A DNA stretch of 64,000 nucleotides. Source: Trachythela sp. YZ-2020. Its lineage: Eukaryota > Cnidaria > Anthozoa > Malacalcyonacea > Clavulariidae. The DNA is taken from assembly GCA_016169945.1 (NCBI GenBank), contig JADLSH010000373.1:1612001-1676000 (forward strand). Direction: 5' to 3'. The position numbers were made by a program, and so were the translations under genes. Shown one piece after another: positions 45,711 to 56,936 of this stretch (the first letter of the stretch is position 1; each line of letters starts with the position of its first letter). A model generated the notes under the pieces. The model made no database searches. It saw only the letters and a list, made by a program, of their open reading frames with translations, and was not told the DNA's origin.

Positions 45711-46984
45711 TTATTATAGGAACGTTAAATCACCACATACGTCGACCTAGCTCGTAAATAAAGTCTGAATATGCCAAGATACTACTAGGCTCCGCTGGGT
45801 CAGTAGAGCCTCGGCTAGAAATTTGTTTACAATTATGAATATTCATAAGACATGAACGGTGAATATATTTTGGTGAATTTACTTCGCGCCTGAATGTTTC
45901 TTGAATTGCCCTTCCGAATAGTTCCGATAGCTTCGGTTAACGATCTTTCCAATCTATCTGAAGCCAAGACAAAGCAGGAGAAAACAAGGAAATGGCAACA
46001 GCCTTTGAACTTTGTGTGAGTGTCACAACGTGGGAAACGTTCCGAAAATTTACAATCTACGCCCCTTGGAGGGGTGGCTTAATGTATTTTGCGTTGTAAC
46101 GTCATTTGGTGCACCAAGTGTTCGAAAATTATTTTGGTTATTTGATATAACCAAGTAATTTGAAGTTGGCCAATTAAATCGCGTTTGGTTATTTGATATA
46201 ACCAATATGCACTAAGTTGGTTATTTGATATAACCAAATTAATGCAAGTCACAGAAGTGGTTATTTGAAATAACCAATTCAAGCTTTTTGGTTATTTAAT
46301 ATAATAAATTAAATCATTAAAAACTCTACATGAAACAGCTAATTAATAAAAACACATTTGGCACCCCATAAACGTATGACAGACGTTTTTCTCTAACCCG
46401 TAATAACTTTCACCTAACAATTATATTTGAGCCCAGCGAGACAGCACACTATTCTTGACACTGCTTGCATTTCTCCCATAGATATGGGTTAGATATGGGA
46501 CATAGATTGCTGACTCGAGGTCACAGCACGCGCCAACATGAAGAATTCAAAATGGCGGGTGAACCTAGCCTGCATTCTATTGTGGGGGAGGGAGTTTTGT
46601 TTAGAGCGCGCTCTTTTTTTTTGAGAGCGCGCTCTTGGTGAGCGAAAATCCACTTTATTTTGTTTAGCCAGCCCGATGTGAGTGGTCATGCATCGAGCGC
46701 CGAAGGCGCAAGACATCCTAGGGGGGTCTGGAGGCATGCTCCCCCGGGAAATTGACTCCCAGAATTGCCATATGCAGCAATCTGGGCATCACCTTCTACG
46801 AGTAGCTTGACCTAATAAAGGAAAAAATGTTGAGAATTTTGCATATTTCAGAGAACAATAATGAAGGTTAACAGAAAAATAGGAAAACCCATTCAGAATA
46901 ATATCTAAATTTTAACCGTTTCGCTCTTTTTCACGAGAATTGGCATAATTCTAAGGGCTAGATTATGTCGTATTGTAATTATAA

Positions 46985-47059
46985 ATGGATTCATTTAAAA
47001 GATATCACAAAGACCCGTCGAATGGTGGTATTTACGAGTTTTTACCATGTAAACCAAAG
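46985..47059 (+). CDS. Possible first coding exon (25 residues)
   Basis: ATG at 46985 opens MDSFKRYHKDPSNGGIYEFL and PCKPK, and ends at AAG|GTAGGAAAG, a fair donor. No downstream exon is recognised, so this is tentative. The minus-strand frame at 47187-47468 starts divergently only in part and probably is unrelated. Confidence 0.3.
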
Positions 47060-47186
47060 GTAGGAAAGCGAAATTAATATTTAATTAGTTTATATTATTC
47101 AATTATTGTTAATTTGTAAACAAAACAAAATTCAGAGTGTTTAAAAGCGGCTAAATTGGCCGCATAGCGTTGTAAACAAACACAAT

Positions 47187-47468
47187 TTACTTCACTAAAG
47201 AGATCGTAAAACGCTGAATCGAACGGTGGTTAGGTGGTATTGCCATCAACATAGCATGCACCAAACCGAAGATATATGTCCCCTGCCGGTCAAATAGCAT
47301 TTTCTTGACGAAAGTCTGGCGTTGGTTGCTGCTTAACAATAATATTCTGTTCAGCAGTACTGCAGTAGCCCAAGCAGAAAAGGATTTTCTCACCAACTCC
47401 GAAACAATATCGTTAACTTCGAGTGAAGAATAACTCGAAATGCCTGAATGACTTGAAGCCATGTTCAT
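47187..47468 (-). CDS. Uncharacterised 93-residue frame
   Basis: MNMASSHSGISSYSSLEV opens at 47468 and continues through a hydrophobic, helix-prone middle (AWATAVLLNRILLLSSNQRQ) to a stop at 47187. Composition is protein-like, but no motif, splice site or homologue is recognised. The surrounding 47520-47960 is dotted with GTCATGCATGAC-type palindromes typical of repeats, so a chance frame is as likely as a gene. Confidence 0.25.
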   Translation of the reverse strand: MNMASSHSGISSYSSLEVNDIVSELVRKSFSAWATAVLLNRILLLSSNQRQTFVKKMLFDRQGTYIFGLVHAMLMAIPPNHRSIQRFTISLVK

Positions 47469-48252
47469 TCAGGCAGAAAGCTTTGAGCAAAGAGGCTGTG
47501 ATCAGGTTGGGCTGCCCGTTAGTCATGCAAATCGAAAATTGCATGACCACAGTGTCAAAAACAACCGCATTGCGCGTGCGCAAACATCGTAAGCCAATCA
47601 GAAAACAAGAAACCTAATATAAAATAATATTAGCTAGTCATGCATGACCAAAACACGCAGCGGGTACCACGCAGCATTTCCACACACTCGTTTATTACGC
47701 AACCGGTCATGCATGTGAAAATATGCATGCCCTACTCAGTTGCCAAGCAACAAAGCCGAAATAAAAAATATACGAGAATATTCAGCGAAAATATCGCGTA
47801 AAGACCATTGATTTGTCAAAAAAAATAGCATGAAGCAGCTGAACGTATATAGGCAAAGATAAAGCGTAATTCTATTTTAGACAATTTTACTGAACTGATT
47901 TTTAAACATTTTTGGGGAAAGTTTTAGTCATGCACTGCATGACCGCTGGCTTCGCCACTGCGGAATAACTCTTTCAACTTTCTATTAGACATTACTGCTC
48001 CAAAGAGCAAAAATATTGCAAAACGTCAATCCGTGAGCTCACTGAAACCAGTCAAATGTTTGTTATTCCAAAGAAAAACTGTCAACAACACTTCTATGTT
48101 GAATACATTTCACAGTAATATGAAATTAGTGCTGTGATTATCTGGCCAATGCTCCAATTAACCTTCGTTCATCGAGTCACTTGAGGCACCACCATACAAA
48201 ATGGCTGCTCAACCGGAAAATTTTGTTTGATTTTGGCGCATTTGTCAATATA

Positions 48253-48921
48253 CAGGGTGTATAAAAAAAAACGCAAGCTCAGAATTTCCCAAGAAATCCA
48301 CTTTGTTCTTAAGAACAAAAGATTTTAGGCCCCTGGGAATTTAAAATAGCTTCTAATCGTTTTCCAGGAGCATAACTGTTGAATTACTAATACGATTAGA
48401 AGCTATTTTAAATTCCCCAGGGGCCTAAAATCTTTGTGTAAGAACAAAGTGGATTTCTTGGGAAATTCACATGCACACCCTGTACAGGGGTGTATCATAA
48501 AAAGTGAACTCTTTGAAATTTAATACAATAGTGAACCTTTTGAAATTGAACTTCATATTTGCATTTTCTTTCAAATAATCTATTGTACCCTATTGTATTT
48601 AATTTCAAAGGATTCACTTTTTTTTGAGACACCCTGTACTCAAAAAAACTTCAAACCCTTTGAAATCAGATATTTATGAAAATTGCATAATTCAGTACTA
48701 AGTGATCCCAAGGGTGCGTAAACACAATTCATGCTTGGGGATGTCGAAATTCGTAATGTTAGGGTTAGGGTTAGTAACTTGTGTGGTTATTCTAATTTCA
48801 AGGAACATTCAAATGTATTTTCAAATCCCAGGAGCATCATAAGTTGCACAGGCATTGCAATGCTAATTGCAGTGGATGTTATACAAATTGTAGTGTTTGC
48901 AGTTTTTTGAGACACCCTGTA
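48253..48921. mobile_element. Chain of CAGGGTGT-ended hairpin MITEs sharing TA sites
   Basis: Hairpin 1 (48253-48482) and hairpin 2 (48485-48636) each run from CAGGG to CCCTG and are almost fully self-complementary. The TA at 48483-48484 serves both. A third, partial member ends TTTTTTGAGACACCCTG at 48919. TA targets and such ends suggest Tc1/mariner-type MITEs. The shared TA implies one inserted directly at the end of another. Confidence 0.8.
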
Positions 48922-49102
48922 GTGACGTATTACGAGTCAGCAATCTATGTCTCCTATATCTATATACAGTTTCTCCAGAGTTCATTTGTGCCCAGTCGTT
49001 TACCCGATCTATATATTCTTGCAAATCTCGGCTTTCGTTGGTTTGTCTGTCCGGATCATAGATGATCCGGATGTCTCGCATAATTACCAAAGGTAATAAA
49101 TA

Positions 49103-50823
49103 GGTCGTCAGTGCACCAAAAGATGGCTAGAAAACGAATTTCCTTGGACATCTCGCTAAGCTAAAAGAAAATAGCTTACTCTTAACATAAGATAAAAACA
49201 CGCTGAATCCAAATGTAAAAAGTGCTTGTTGATATACCCTGCAGTTTTTTGTATTTTTCGATTGAAATATTAAAAATTCACTGTCGCGTGATTATGTTTA
49301 TTAGCAGTTTCGTGAAAACACATCTTTCAAAAATCATACTTCCTGTACGAACATGCGCCGATTATATGCCGGTTTCTGTTCGACTCGGCCGTAAACTCTA
49401 AGTAAACTGGAATGATAACTCAATTGACGAAGTCCTATGATTGGTTGAAGCCGTCGCGCGGGAAATCAGCTTTCAAAAGACTAAGGACAGTTTGGAGGAG
49501 TGAGAAAAATTCAGCCGAAAGTTTGTTTTTGAGCAAAAATTTGACTGCAATGATTGGGATTCAAACCTGGTTTTCCAATTAGTTCTGACTGTTTTACATC
49601 TATACTTTTGTATTTTGAAAAAATTATGAAAGTTTGGACGTGCCGAAGGAAACTTCACCCTTCAACTAAATAAAAATATACTGTAAGTAGAAAACAGTTT
49701 GACAGTCCCAAAACTTATTTTTGACTAAACCCCAGTTATTGTTATTTATCCTCAGCTTTTAGTCCTTGTTTTATTCCTAAAACGTGAGTAAATTGACGTT
49801 AGTGACGTTAGTAGGCAATTCGGCATCGCATTTTTTTACTTATTAAATTACGTTTCTGCATGCTTGAATAGTACATAATTATATGAAAAGCGCTAATGCT
49901 TTTTCTATATAAAGGATGGAATAATATCCCCGAACTCTTTCTAGGAAGCCCAAAACCACAACTGAAAAAACTAAAAACATTTCGCGCGGTTGTTCGCTCG
50001 ATTGTCGTTTTGTTTGCGTTATATTTCTGCAGTAAAACAATTTTTGCATATCTTATGTGCCTGGTTTGAAAGTACTGTTGCCCTACTATGCTCTTAGATA
50101 AAAATTAGAAGCATCAAAAGAAGGAAAAGTGATTAAATTTATCGATTTTTAACCTGTATTTTCGACAATACCTACAAAAATCACTCATGCAGTGGCTTCA
50201 AACATGACGCATCAGAAAATTGGGCAATAGCCATAGATACCTGAAAGATAAACGGTCTTTGTATTTGAAGTAGGGCAAACGCTAATGTCAGGAAAGTATC
50301 CTCGTGTTGGCCTTCGTTTCCCCGTCAAACTACATTATCCATTGTCAATATGCCTTACAAAGCCCTCGATATTTTCACGAAGCTCTACTGTTTCTATATT
50401 ACGCCTCATCGCTGTCAAAAAAACCCATTCAAACGATCAGAAAAAAGGTAATTTTTATCGGAAACCTGATATGAATTAAATACGTAACATTTTGTTTACA
50501 AATGTTTTGTACATCACTATTTTGAATATATTAAAATGACCCGAGATATGCCCGAGTTGTAGGCGGTATGCAGGCTATTGGTCCGATTCTTTCGAAACGC
50601 TTTTGAACGATGAGTTTTGCACGGAATTGCTAATAAACGTAGTTCCAAACAGTGAATTTTTTAAGATTTCAATCGAGAAATACAAAAAAAACTGCAGGGT
50701 ATCTCGACAAGAACTTTTTAGATTTGGATTCAGCGTGTTTTAATCTATAAGAATATGTAAATTGTTTTAGCTTAGCGAGGTGTCCAATGAAACTAAACGT
50801 TTTGGTGCACTAGCTGACGGCCT
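49103..50823. mobile_element. 1.7-kb element with ~230-bp inverted arms
   Basis: The left end GGTCGTCAGTGCACCAAAAG is inverted at the right as TTTTGGTGCACTAGCTGACGG. The arms share AGCGAGGTGTCCAATGAAA, GATTTGGATTCAGCGTG and CTGCAGGGTAT. A solo arm lies at 22310-22560. The interior (49340-50600) has no recognised transposase. Its left part includes AACTCTAAGTAAACTGGAA, which also starts the hairpin at 52075. Confidence 0.8.
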
Positions 50824-51003
50824 AAAAAGAGATTAATGTTTAAATGAGTCTAATGAGTCAATGAGTTATGAATAAAAAAATTGGGATTTATTGTATTTTG
50901 GTATAGTTTTGTTATTTTTCTCGAATTACATCGCGTACATGCCATATAGACTACAGGAAATGCTGGGTTAAAACCATATATATGGTTAAAACCCCGACCC
51001 TAA

Positions 51004-51421
51004 AGCCCCGCACAGACGAGCAAGTTTTCCTTGACAAGTTTTCCTTGACAATTTTCCTTGACAAATTTTCCTTGACAAGTTTTCCTTGACAAGTTTTATT
51101 TTCCCATTGTACGGCAAAAAATTGACAAGTTTTCTTGAGCCTTGTTTAAAAGCTAGTCATGCCAGCCTTTTAACAAGGAAAATTGTTTGTGTGTATGGCC
51201 GACAAGAAAAACTTGACAAGGAAATGCGCAGACGCCAGTGCTCGAGCGGCCATTCAGCCATTGTCACTATAAACATGAAGTATTCACTTGTGTCGTTAAT
51301 ACACAGGCTCGTAAAACTTGTCAAGGAAAAATTGATCGAAAAAAAACGTGTTTGCCGTACACACGACCAAGTAAACTCGACAAAGAACTTGTCAAGGGAA
51401 AATACTCGTCTGTACGGGGCT
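51004..51421. mobile_element. 418-bp MITE with TAA target and internal 14-bp tandem repeats
   Basis: The left end AGCCCCGCACAGACGAGCAAG and right end GACGAG-type inverse (ACTCGTCTGTACGGGGCT) are bordered by TAA (51001-51003 and 51422-51424), as for Harbinger elements. Just inside the left end, CAAGTTTTCCTTGA repeats about five times; inverted versions lie inside the right half. The 112-residue frame across it is repeat-driven and not a gene. Confidence 0.78.
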
Positions 51422-51499
51422 TAACCCTACCCTAACCTCTAACTGAGCCTGATGTCTGAGTGATGATGAATTATTTATAATATAGCATTTGCAAACTCT

Positions 51500-51560
51500 C
51501 AACGCTGATTGGCTGAGAGCCGTGTTTACATAACTCGATGTAAACACGGAAAATTTCCCG
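51500..51560. repeat. Short palindromic repeat
   Basis: CCGTGTTTACAT at 51532 faces ATGTAAACACGG at 51559 around an AACTCG centre, next to GATTGGCTGAGAG. It is likely the remnant of a MITE. Confidence 0.45.
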
Positions 51561-51604
51561 CCGCTCTATTTCTTAGTGCTATATTATAAAAAAATATAAA
51601 ACAC

Positions 51605-51765
51605 TGTTGTATCCTATACATATACCCATATCATATATCATAATTACCTGTCAATCTGTTGTACATATCTATCTATTAATTCTAACAATAAATTAGTCTT
51701 TGATTCACACTCGTACGCGTAACATCATAGCGGTCTTATATAAGCACAAATAACGAAATACAACA
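51605..51765 (+). repeat. 5' LTR of a third gypsy element, with primer site
   Basis: The TG...CA stretch (TGTTGTATCC to AAATACAACA) has a TATATAAG box near 51738 and is followed at once by TGGCGACGAGGATAA, a typical Mag-group tRNA primer-binding region. An ATG-led gag start follows at 51791. The rest of the element is missing. Confidence 0.72.
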
Positions 51766-51790
51766 GTGGCGACGAGGATAACTAAGAAAG

Positions 51791-52065
51791 ATGAGTGACG
51801 ATGATGGCACTACATCTTCTGGAACAGAACAAGCCGCATCAAAGCAAGCAAATAACAACACAGCAATTTTTAGCGCTCCTAGAAGTGGTCTACCCCAGTT
51901 TCTCAGCGTTTCCACACAATTTCTCGTTTTCCCAATTTCCACTCGTATTGATATAACTGTATGTAAACACAGAAAGTGTTTTATATTTCTTAAATGTAAA
52001 CTACATAACCTAGTATCCCTGTGTAGACAGTTGATAAAAAGGTTTTTAGGCAGACTCATAACCAG
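51791..52065 (+). pseudogene. Truncated gag start of the third gypsy element
   Basis: MSDDDGTTSSGTEQAASKQA begins 25 bases after the primer site, as expected for gag. Gag-like text continues to SGLPQF at about 51905, after which the frame runs into unrelated DNA and stops at 52075. There is no nucleocapsid or pol. Confidence 0.6.
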
Positions 52066-52074
52066 TGAACTCTA

Positions 52075-52490
52075 AGTAAACTGGAACGCTAACTCCTATG
52101 ATCAAGTCCTATGATTCGTTGAAGCCAAGCTAGTTTTTCTGAGTTTTGAGTTGAAATACTTAACGCCGAACATTGGGCTGTATATGAAATTAAAGCTATT
52201 AAAAAGTTCTATTTCATATAAAAACTTCAAGACTTTAGGCAAAATGGAAATACTTAAAAAATACAAAAACAACCGCAATTTTGTAAAATACAGCAACTTT
52301 TCCCTCAAAGTTTTAAGTATTTCCCTTTTACCTAAAGTCTTGAAGTTTTTATATCAAATATAACTTTTTAATAGCTTCAATTTCATACACAGCCCAATGT
52401 TCGGCGTTAAGTATTTCAACTCAAAACTCAGAAAAACGCTGAAGCTGGCTTCAATTCTCCCCCTGCGTTAGCGTTCCAGTTTACTTATAG
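52075..52490. mobile_element. Fold-back MITE with ~190-bp arms
   Basis: The text from AAGTAAACTGGAACGCTAAC through GAAATACTTAACGCCGAAC at the left is inverted at 52380-52490, ending TTAGCGTTCCAGTTTACTT. The arms meet near 52285. It has no coding content. Confidence 0.82.
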
Positions 52491-53265
52491 TTCAATGCTG
52501 ACAACTCATTGACTCATAACTCACAACTCATTGACTCATTTGACTCATAAAACAGGCATCCTCGCCTAACACGGATGTTCACTCCAATTAGCAAATTCCA
52601 ATTAATAAACGGAAAATCTCTACAAGACTAAATTGTATCCTTTATTAAAAAATACATGTAAAATGTTTTTCTTTATTACTTCAAAATTTCATCAAAGCCA
52701 TGAGCGTTTTAAAGGAGAAAGCAGTGCTGCTTTATGGCGTTATCAGCGACTTTTAACAGCACGAAATATCCCAGTTAATCCTTACAGCAAGGAGACAAAT
52801 ATGTACTTAAAAGCCGATTTTTTGTGTGTTGAGTTGTCCAAATCATTGTATTATCAGATGAAGTGCTTATCAGTCAAATAATTGCTTAATTCTAAGCTGA
52901 GTTATTGTAATATGTAGTAATTTAGTTAAAGATGTTAAAGTCATTGAAATATTATTTTCTTAAAATGCTGTTTACAATTTTACGGGAACTTAAATTACCT
53001 AGCACAACCCCCCCCCCCCAACAAGCATTCAGTTTCTCCTTCACGTAAGTGACGTTGTCAAAACTTAAAAGTTGGTCAAATTGTTCCCCAAAACTTGGTC
53101 AAAATTTCAGGACATCCCCCCAATGTTCATGCCTTCCCGACGTCCCTGTATTAAGGTGATCCCTTGCTTTTTTTTTCAAAAGAGGGACGATTTCCGTCTT
53201 CGATCCGAAATTTCCTACAACTAGGAATATCCTTAGTTAACTGAAAAAGGAAAAAGGAACAATAT

Positions 53266-54010
53266 AGTAAGTAGAAAATAATTGTCAAAAAATGATCTAA
53301 ATAGAAAATCTACTATATTTTTTAGAAAATGTAGGGAGCCATTTTAAAAGGCATTTCCTTTCTCATTCCATGCTGGGTTTTGTTCAAAAATCCGTGTGAG
53401 GTGTGTTCTGTAACACACCAAGGTGTGTTTCTATAACACACCAAGGTTGCTTCTATAAAAAGTCAAGAGTGTGTTGTCTTCGATCCGAAATTTCCTACAA
53501 CTATTATTTGTATATGGCGAAATTTCCTACAACTATGGTGATAATGACGTTTCAAGATAGCAGTTTGTGTTTAAAACCAAATGATATAGGAGAGGGGTTG
53601 GGTGTGGGGCATAAGGAGGGGGCACCAATAATTTGTCATACATATTTGTCATACACATAAGTTAAACATGTTATAATTTTTCACATCTAAAACTAAAGAA
53701 AGCATTATATACGCCAACTATGATAACTATAAAGGCTTTGTTAACGATCAACTCGCTAACTCGATCACTTTTTATACAAGTCAGTCGAGTGTCTTTGTTT
53801 TTCAACAGAAAATAATTGTCAAAAATGATCTAAATAGAAAATCTACTATATATTTTTAGAAAATGTAGGGAGCCATTTTAAAAGGCATTTCCTTTCTCAT
53901 TCCATGTTGAGTTTTTGTTCAAAAAATCCGTGTGAGTGTGTCCTGTAACACACCACAGGTGTGTTTCTATAACACAGATTTGCTTCTCAAGTCAAGAGTG
54001 TGTTGTCAGA
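53266..54010 (+). repeat. Two ~200-bp direct repeats
   Basis: The block from AGAAAATAATTGTCAAAAA to GTGTTTCTATAACACA at 53266-53455 recurs at 53808-53985 with few changes. A shorter unit (TTCGATCCGAAATTTCCTAC) repeats at about 53199 and 53480 between and beside them. No termini were identified. Confidence 0.78.
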
Positions 54011-54328
54011 CACACCAAGATATATTTCATTAAAAGGTATGCAACTTAACACATCTAAGGTGTATACAAAGTGGGAAACTCTGGAAGGATGGAGGCGGGG
54101 CGGAGCGACTGGCGCCACCCGCGTTTCGTCATCATGGTCTTAGTTCATATTAAAGGTGATGTAAAGTCCATTAACAAACCGGCAACGTCCGTTTTGTTTG
54201 CACGACACTAACACCATATATTTTGTCCTTGTCCATGTAGCTATAACACACACTTCGTATTATAAACATTTGTTTCCCATTACAAGTCTTAAGATATTCA
54301 ATCGCAACACAATCAAAGTTAAGCTACT

Positions 54329-54950
54329 CTTGTATGGAAAATGTCAAAAGTATTATATCTCGGATAACTTTTAATCCATCGCCTGTTATCAAGAAACCAT
54401 GTTCGCGGATGATACAACAACTGCAGAACGATATTAGTAACCTAGAATCTTTGTCAACCACTTCAGGCATATCATTTAATGGAACCAAATGCAAAACACA
54501 GACAGTTACGTATAGCTTTAAACCCGATCACTACCAACCACACGATGAAAGATTGTATACAAGTTAACATCTCTACCAAAAATGAGCGTGACCTTTGGAG
54601 TCTGGATATACACCGTATCTTAAGATGGAACAAACCAACAGCAGTGCTCGCGCAAACAAAGAGCTAGTTACATCAGGAGAAACACATGGACAATCTACAA
54701 CACAACAACAAGGAGAACCATCTACCTGGCTCCATAGGCGGATTTTCAGATTTTGCTTTGGGGGGTGCCGAAAATTTAGGGGGGGTGCCAAAAATTTAGA
54801 GAGCGGGGTGCGCACCCCCGTGCACCCCCCCAGAAAATCTGCCTATGCCTGGCTCTCGTACGCTCACATCTCGGCTACGCGACCCAAGTGTGGACACCTC
54901 AGTCGATTGAATTACTGATGAAACTTCCTTAATCTGCCATTTACTTGTTC
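54329..54950 (+). pseudogene. LINE reverse transcriptase fragment, C-terminal half
   Basis: On the plus strand, the catalytic FADDTT can be read at about 54398. Broken text follows (NDISNLESLSTTSG, FGVWI-like, then CARANKE and RRNTWTIYNTTTRRTIYLAL), and after the inserted MITE it continues SHLGYATQVWTPQSIELL. It is heavily frame-broken and interrupted by a 115-bp MITE. The piece 54529-54950 is duplicated at 56029-56437. Confidence 0.75.
54733..54847. mobile_element. 115-bp MITE with 8-bp target CCTGGCTC
   Basis: The ends CATAGGCGGATTTTC and GAAAATCTGCCTATG are inverted, and CCTGGCTC borders both sides (54725-54732 and 54848-54855). Removing one copy restores the LINE codons for YLALV. The core is a run of GGGGTGC/GCACCCC. 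The 8-bp target suggests hAT. An identical-plan copy at 56228-56342 arose by segment duplication. Confidence 0.88.
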
Positions 54951-56936
54951 TGTTGACTATACATCTTGAGTTGAACTCAAGTTTTTAATAATATAGGGAG
55001 AGCCGATCAAAAGGTATTCAGTTTTGACAACATTCAGACAGAGTTTATTTGCTGAAAGCCACCCCTTGACATTAAGGAGATCAAGACTTCAGATCAAGAC
55101 TTCAGACTTCGTTATAAAGACCACGATCCATATCTATGTACCTCTCATTCGTGCAATCTAATAATGTAGACACTGTAGAATGAAAACGCCTGAAACCAAA
55201 TTGGTGTTTAGACAATAAATTGTTTGTTGTTAAATGTTCATAAAATTGTTCATAAAATTGTTCGTATAATTGTTCGTATAATATTCTTTCAAAGACTTTA
55301 CTGACGATTGGTAATATAGAAATTGAACGATAATTGTCCAGTAAATTTTTAGGACCTTTTTTGTGTAAAGAAGTGACTCTCGCAATCTTCTAGTCTAACG
55401 AAAATTCCCCAGTTTCAATAGAACAATTAAATTTCCTGGTTATTGAGTTTTCTAATTTAAGAACTTTAGCCGGTATTTTGTCAACACCAGTTGCTTTAGA
55501 GACTACCAATTCATTAAATAATTTTAAAATTTTCGAATGACTAATTGAACGAAGTATGTCAACTTTGTTAATGTAATTTTCAAAATTAGAATTACATCCA
55601 TCAATTGAGATTGCTATAGTCAGGCCCGCATTCAGGAAATAGTCATTGAAACATTCAGAAATTTTAGTTGGTGATGAAATGGTATCTTGATCTATATTGA
55701 TTTCATTAATTGTATTATCCTTCCTTCCACGTCCGAGAATAGGTTGCTTAGGGTTATTTTTCTGATTTCCTATCCTATTTCTATAATATTCTACCTTAGC
55801 TTTTCGCATGGCAATATTTACACTATTCCTATAGGATTTATACAGCTTCCAATCAACATTAGAGTTTTTTGATATAATGATATTGCTTGTTTTTTGAAAT
55901 GGTCTCTATTTATCATCTTACTTCTGATTTCTCTCGTCAACCATGGAACATTACCCTTGTTTCTCACTCTTCTGGACATTATTGGTGCATGCTTATCAAG
56001 TATGTTTAAAAATAATTTCTTCCACAATCACTACCAACCACACGATGAAAGATTGTATACAAGTTAACATCTACCAAAAATGAGCGTGACCTTGGAGTCT
56101 GGATATACACCGACTTAAGATGGAACAAACCAACAGTGTGCTCGCGCAAACAAAGAGCTAAGTTACATCAGGAGAAACACATGGACAATCTACAACACAA
56201 CAACAAGGAGAACCATCTACCTGGCTCCATAGGCGGATTTTCAGATTTTGCTTTGGGGGGTGCCGAAAATTTAGGGGGGGTGCCAAAAATTTAGAGAGCG
56301 GGGTGCGCACCCCTGTGCACCCCCCCAGAAAATCTGCCTATGCCTGGCTCTCGTACGCTCACATCTCGGCTACGCGACCCAAGTGTGGACACCTCAGTCG
56401 ATTGAATTACTGATGAAACTTCCTTAATCTGCCATTTTTGTTTTTTGAAATGGTCTCTATTTATCATCTTACTTCTGATTTCTCTCGTCAACCATGGAAC
56501 ATTACCCTTGTTTCTCACTCTTCTGGACATTATTGGTGCATGCTTATCAAGTATGTTTAAAAATAATTTCTTCCACAATTTCCATTTATCGTCAACATTA
56601 GAAAAGGTATCAATTGTGTACCATGGCTGGCGGAAGAGATCATCTTAAAATGCAGTGCTATCAAAATGCTTAAAATTACGAAAAGAAGTTTCTTCAGTTG
56701 TATTTGTTTTAGTGGTAACATTAATTTTTCTGACCACATAAATCAAGCTGTGATCAACTTTTTAGCTGCGAAATTTGCAGTATGAAGAAGACTACAATTT
56801 AAGTCTCCCAATAAATAAATTTCTTTATCTTCAATATCTACCGCACTTACTAAAGATTCAATTTTGGAAAATATATCAACCATAGCAGAAGGTGGTCTGT
56901 ATATAGTAGAGATAATAATAGTTCCACAGTGTAGAA
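54951..56936 (-). pseudogene. CR1/L2-like LINE endonuclease and RT, split by a duplicated block
   Basis: Reading the minus strand from the right: endonuclease text TIYRPPSAMVDIFSK and YLLGDLNCSL (56760-56940), then linker WKKLFLNILDKHAPIMSRRV and GNVPWLTREIRSKM. After the inserted block, RT text follows: NDYFLNAG, ATGVDKIPAKVLKL, ILPIVSKVFERILY, and HQFGFRRFHSTVSTLL down to about 54960. Motif A and the YADD box are lost by deletion. A 10-bp unit encoding YEQF is tandemly amplified near 55240-55275. Confidence 0.88.
56029..56437 (+). repeat. Segmental copy of 54529-54935, including its MITE
   Basis: This block is nearly identical to 54529-54935 and includes the MITE (56228-56342) with the same CCTGGCTC flanks. 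It interrupts the minus-strand LINE. On either side, about 140 bases of that LINE are repeated directly (55888-56028 and 56438-56577), so the insertion was accompanied by a local duplication. Confidence 0.88.

Larger units (their letters stand above)
43985..46310. repeat. Nested long inverted repeat with GGTTATTTGATATAACC palindromes
   Basis: The arm 44395-44970 is inverted at 45345-46150. Both carry the gene-like text around TCAGATAGATTGGAAAGATCG, TTAACCGAAGC and AGCCGAGGC. The flanks of both arms bear copies of the near-palindrome GGTTATTTGATATAACC: about 43985 and 44395 on the left, and five between 46133 and 46310 on the right. The left arm holds a 65-residue frame (44553-44750) that is broken in the right arm. 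Confidence 0.75.
42906..46640. mobile_element. Composite flanked by inverted GAGCGCGCTC blocks
   Basis: AGCGCGCTCTCTAAACAAAA and the adjoining CTCCCTCCCCCACAATAGAA at 42925-42970 recur inverted at 46570-46615. The BEL reading frame ends at this left block, so it marks an insertion edge. The right block is itself doubled around a T-run (GAGAGCGCGCTC). The 3.7-kb interior holds the nested repeats listed separately. Whether it is one transposon or two neighbouring copies of a short element is open. Confidence 0.5.

Noticed and set aside
48758..48773. TTAGGG repeats suggesting a telomere
   Set aside because: Fewer than three units, internal to the window and flanked by unrelated sequence.
48863..49090. 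Minus-strand frame resembling a LINE RT segment (LQEYIDRVNDWAQMN)
   Set aside because: Only about 20 residues fit, and the rest crosses a hairpin MITE, so the support is too weak to annotate.
51086..51424. 112-residue Lys-rich frame
   Set aside because: It is produced by the tandem TTTTCCTTGACAAG repeats of a MITE.
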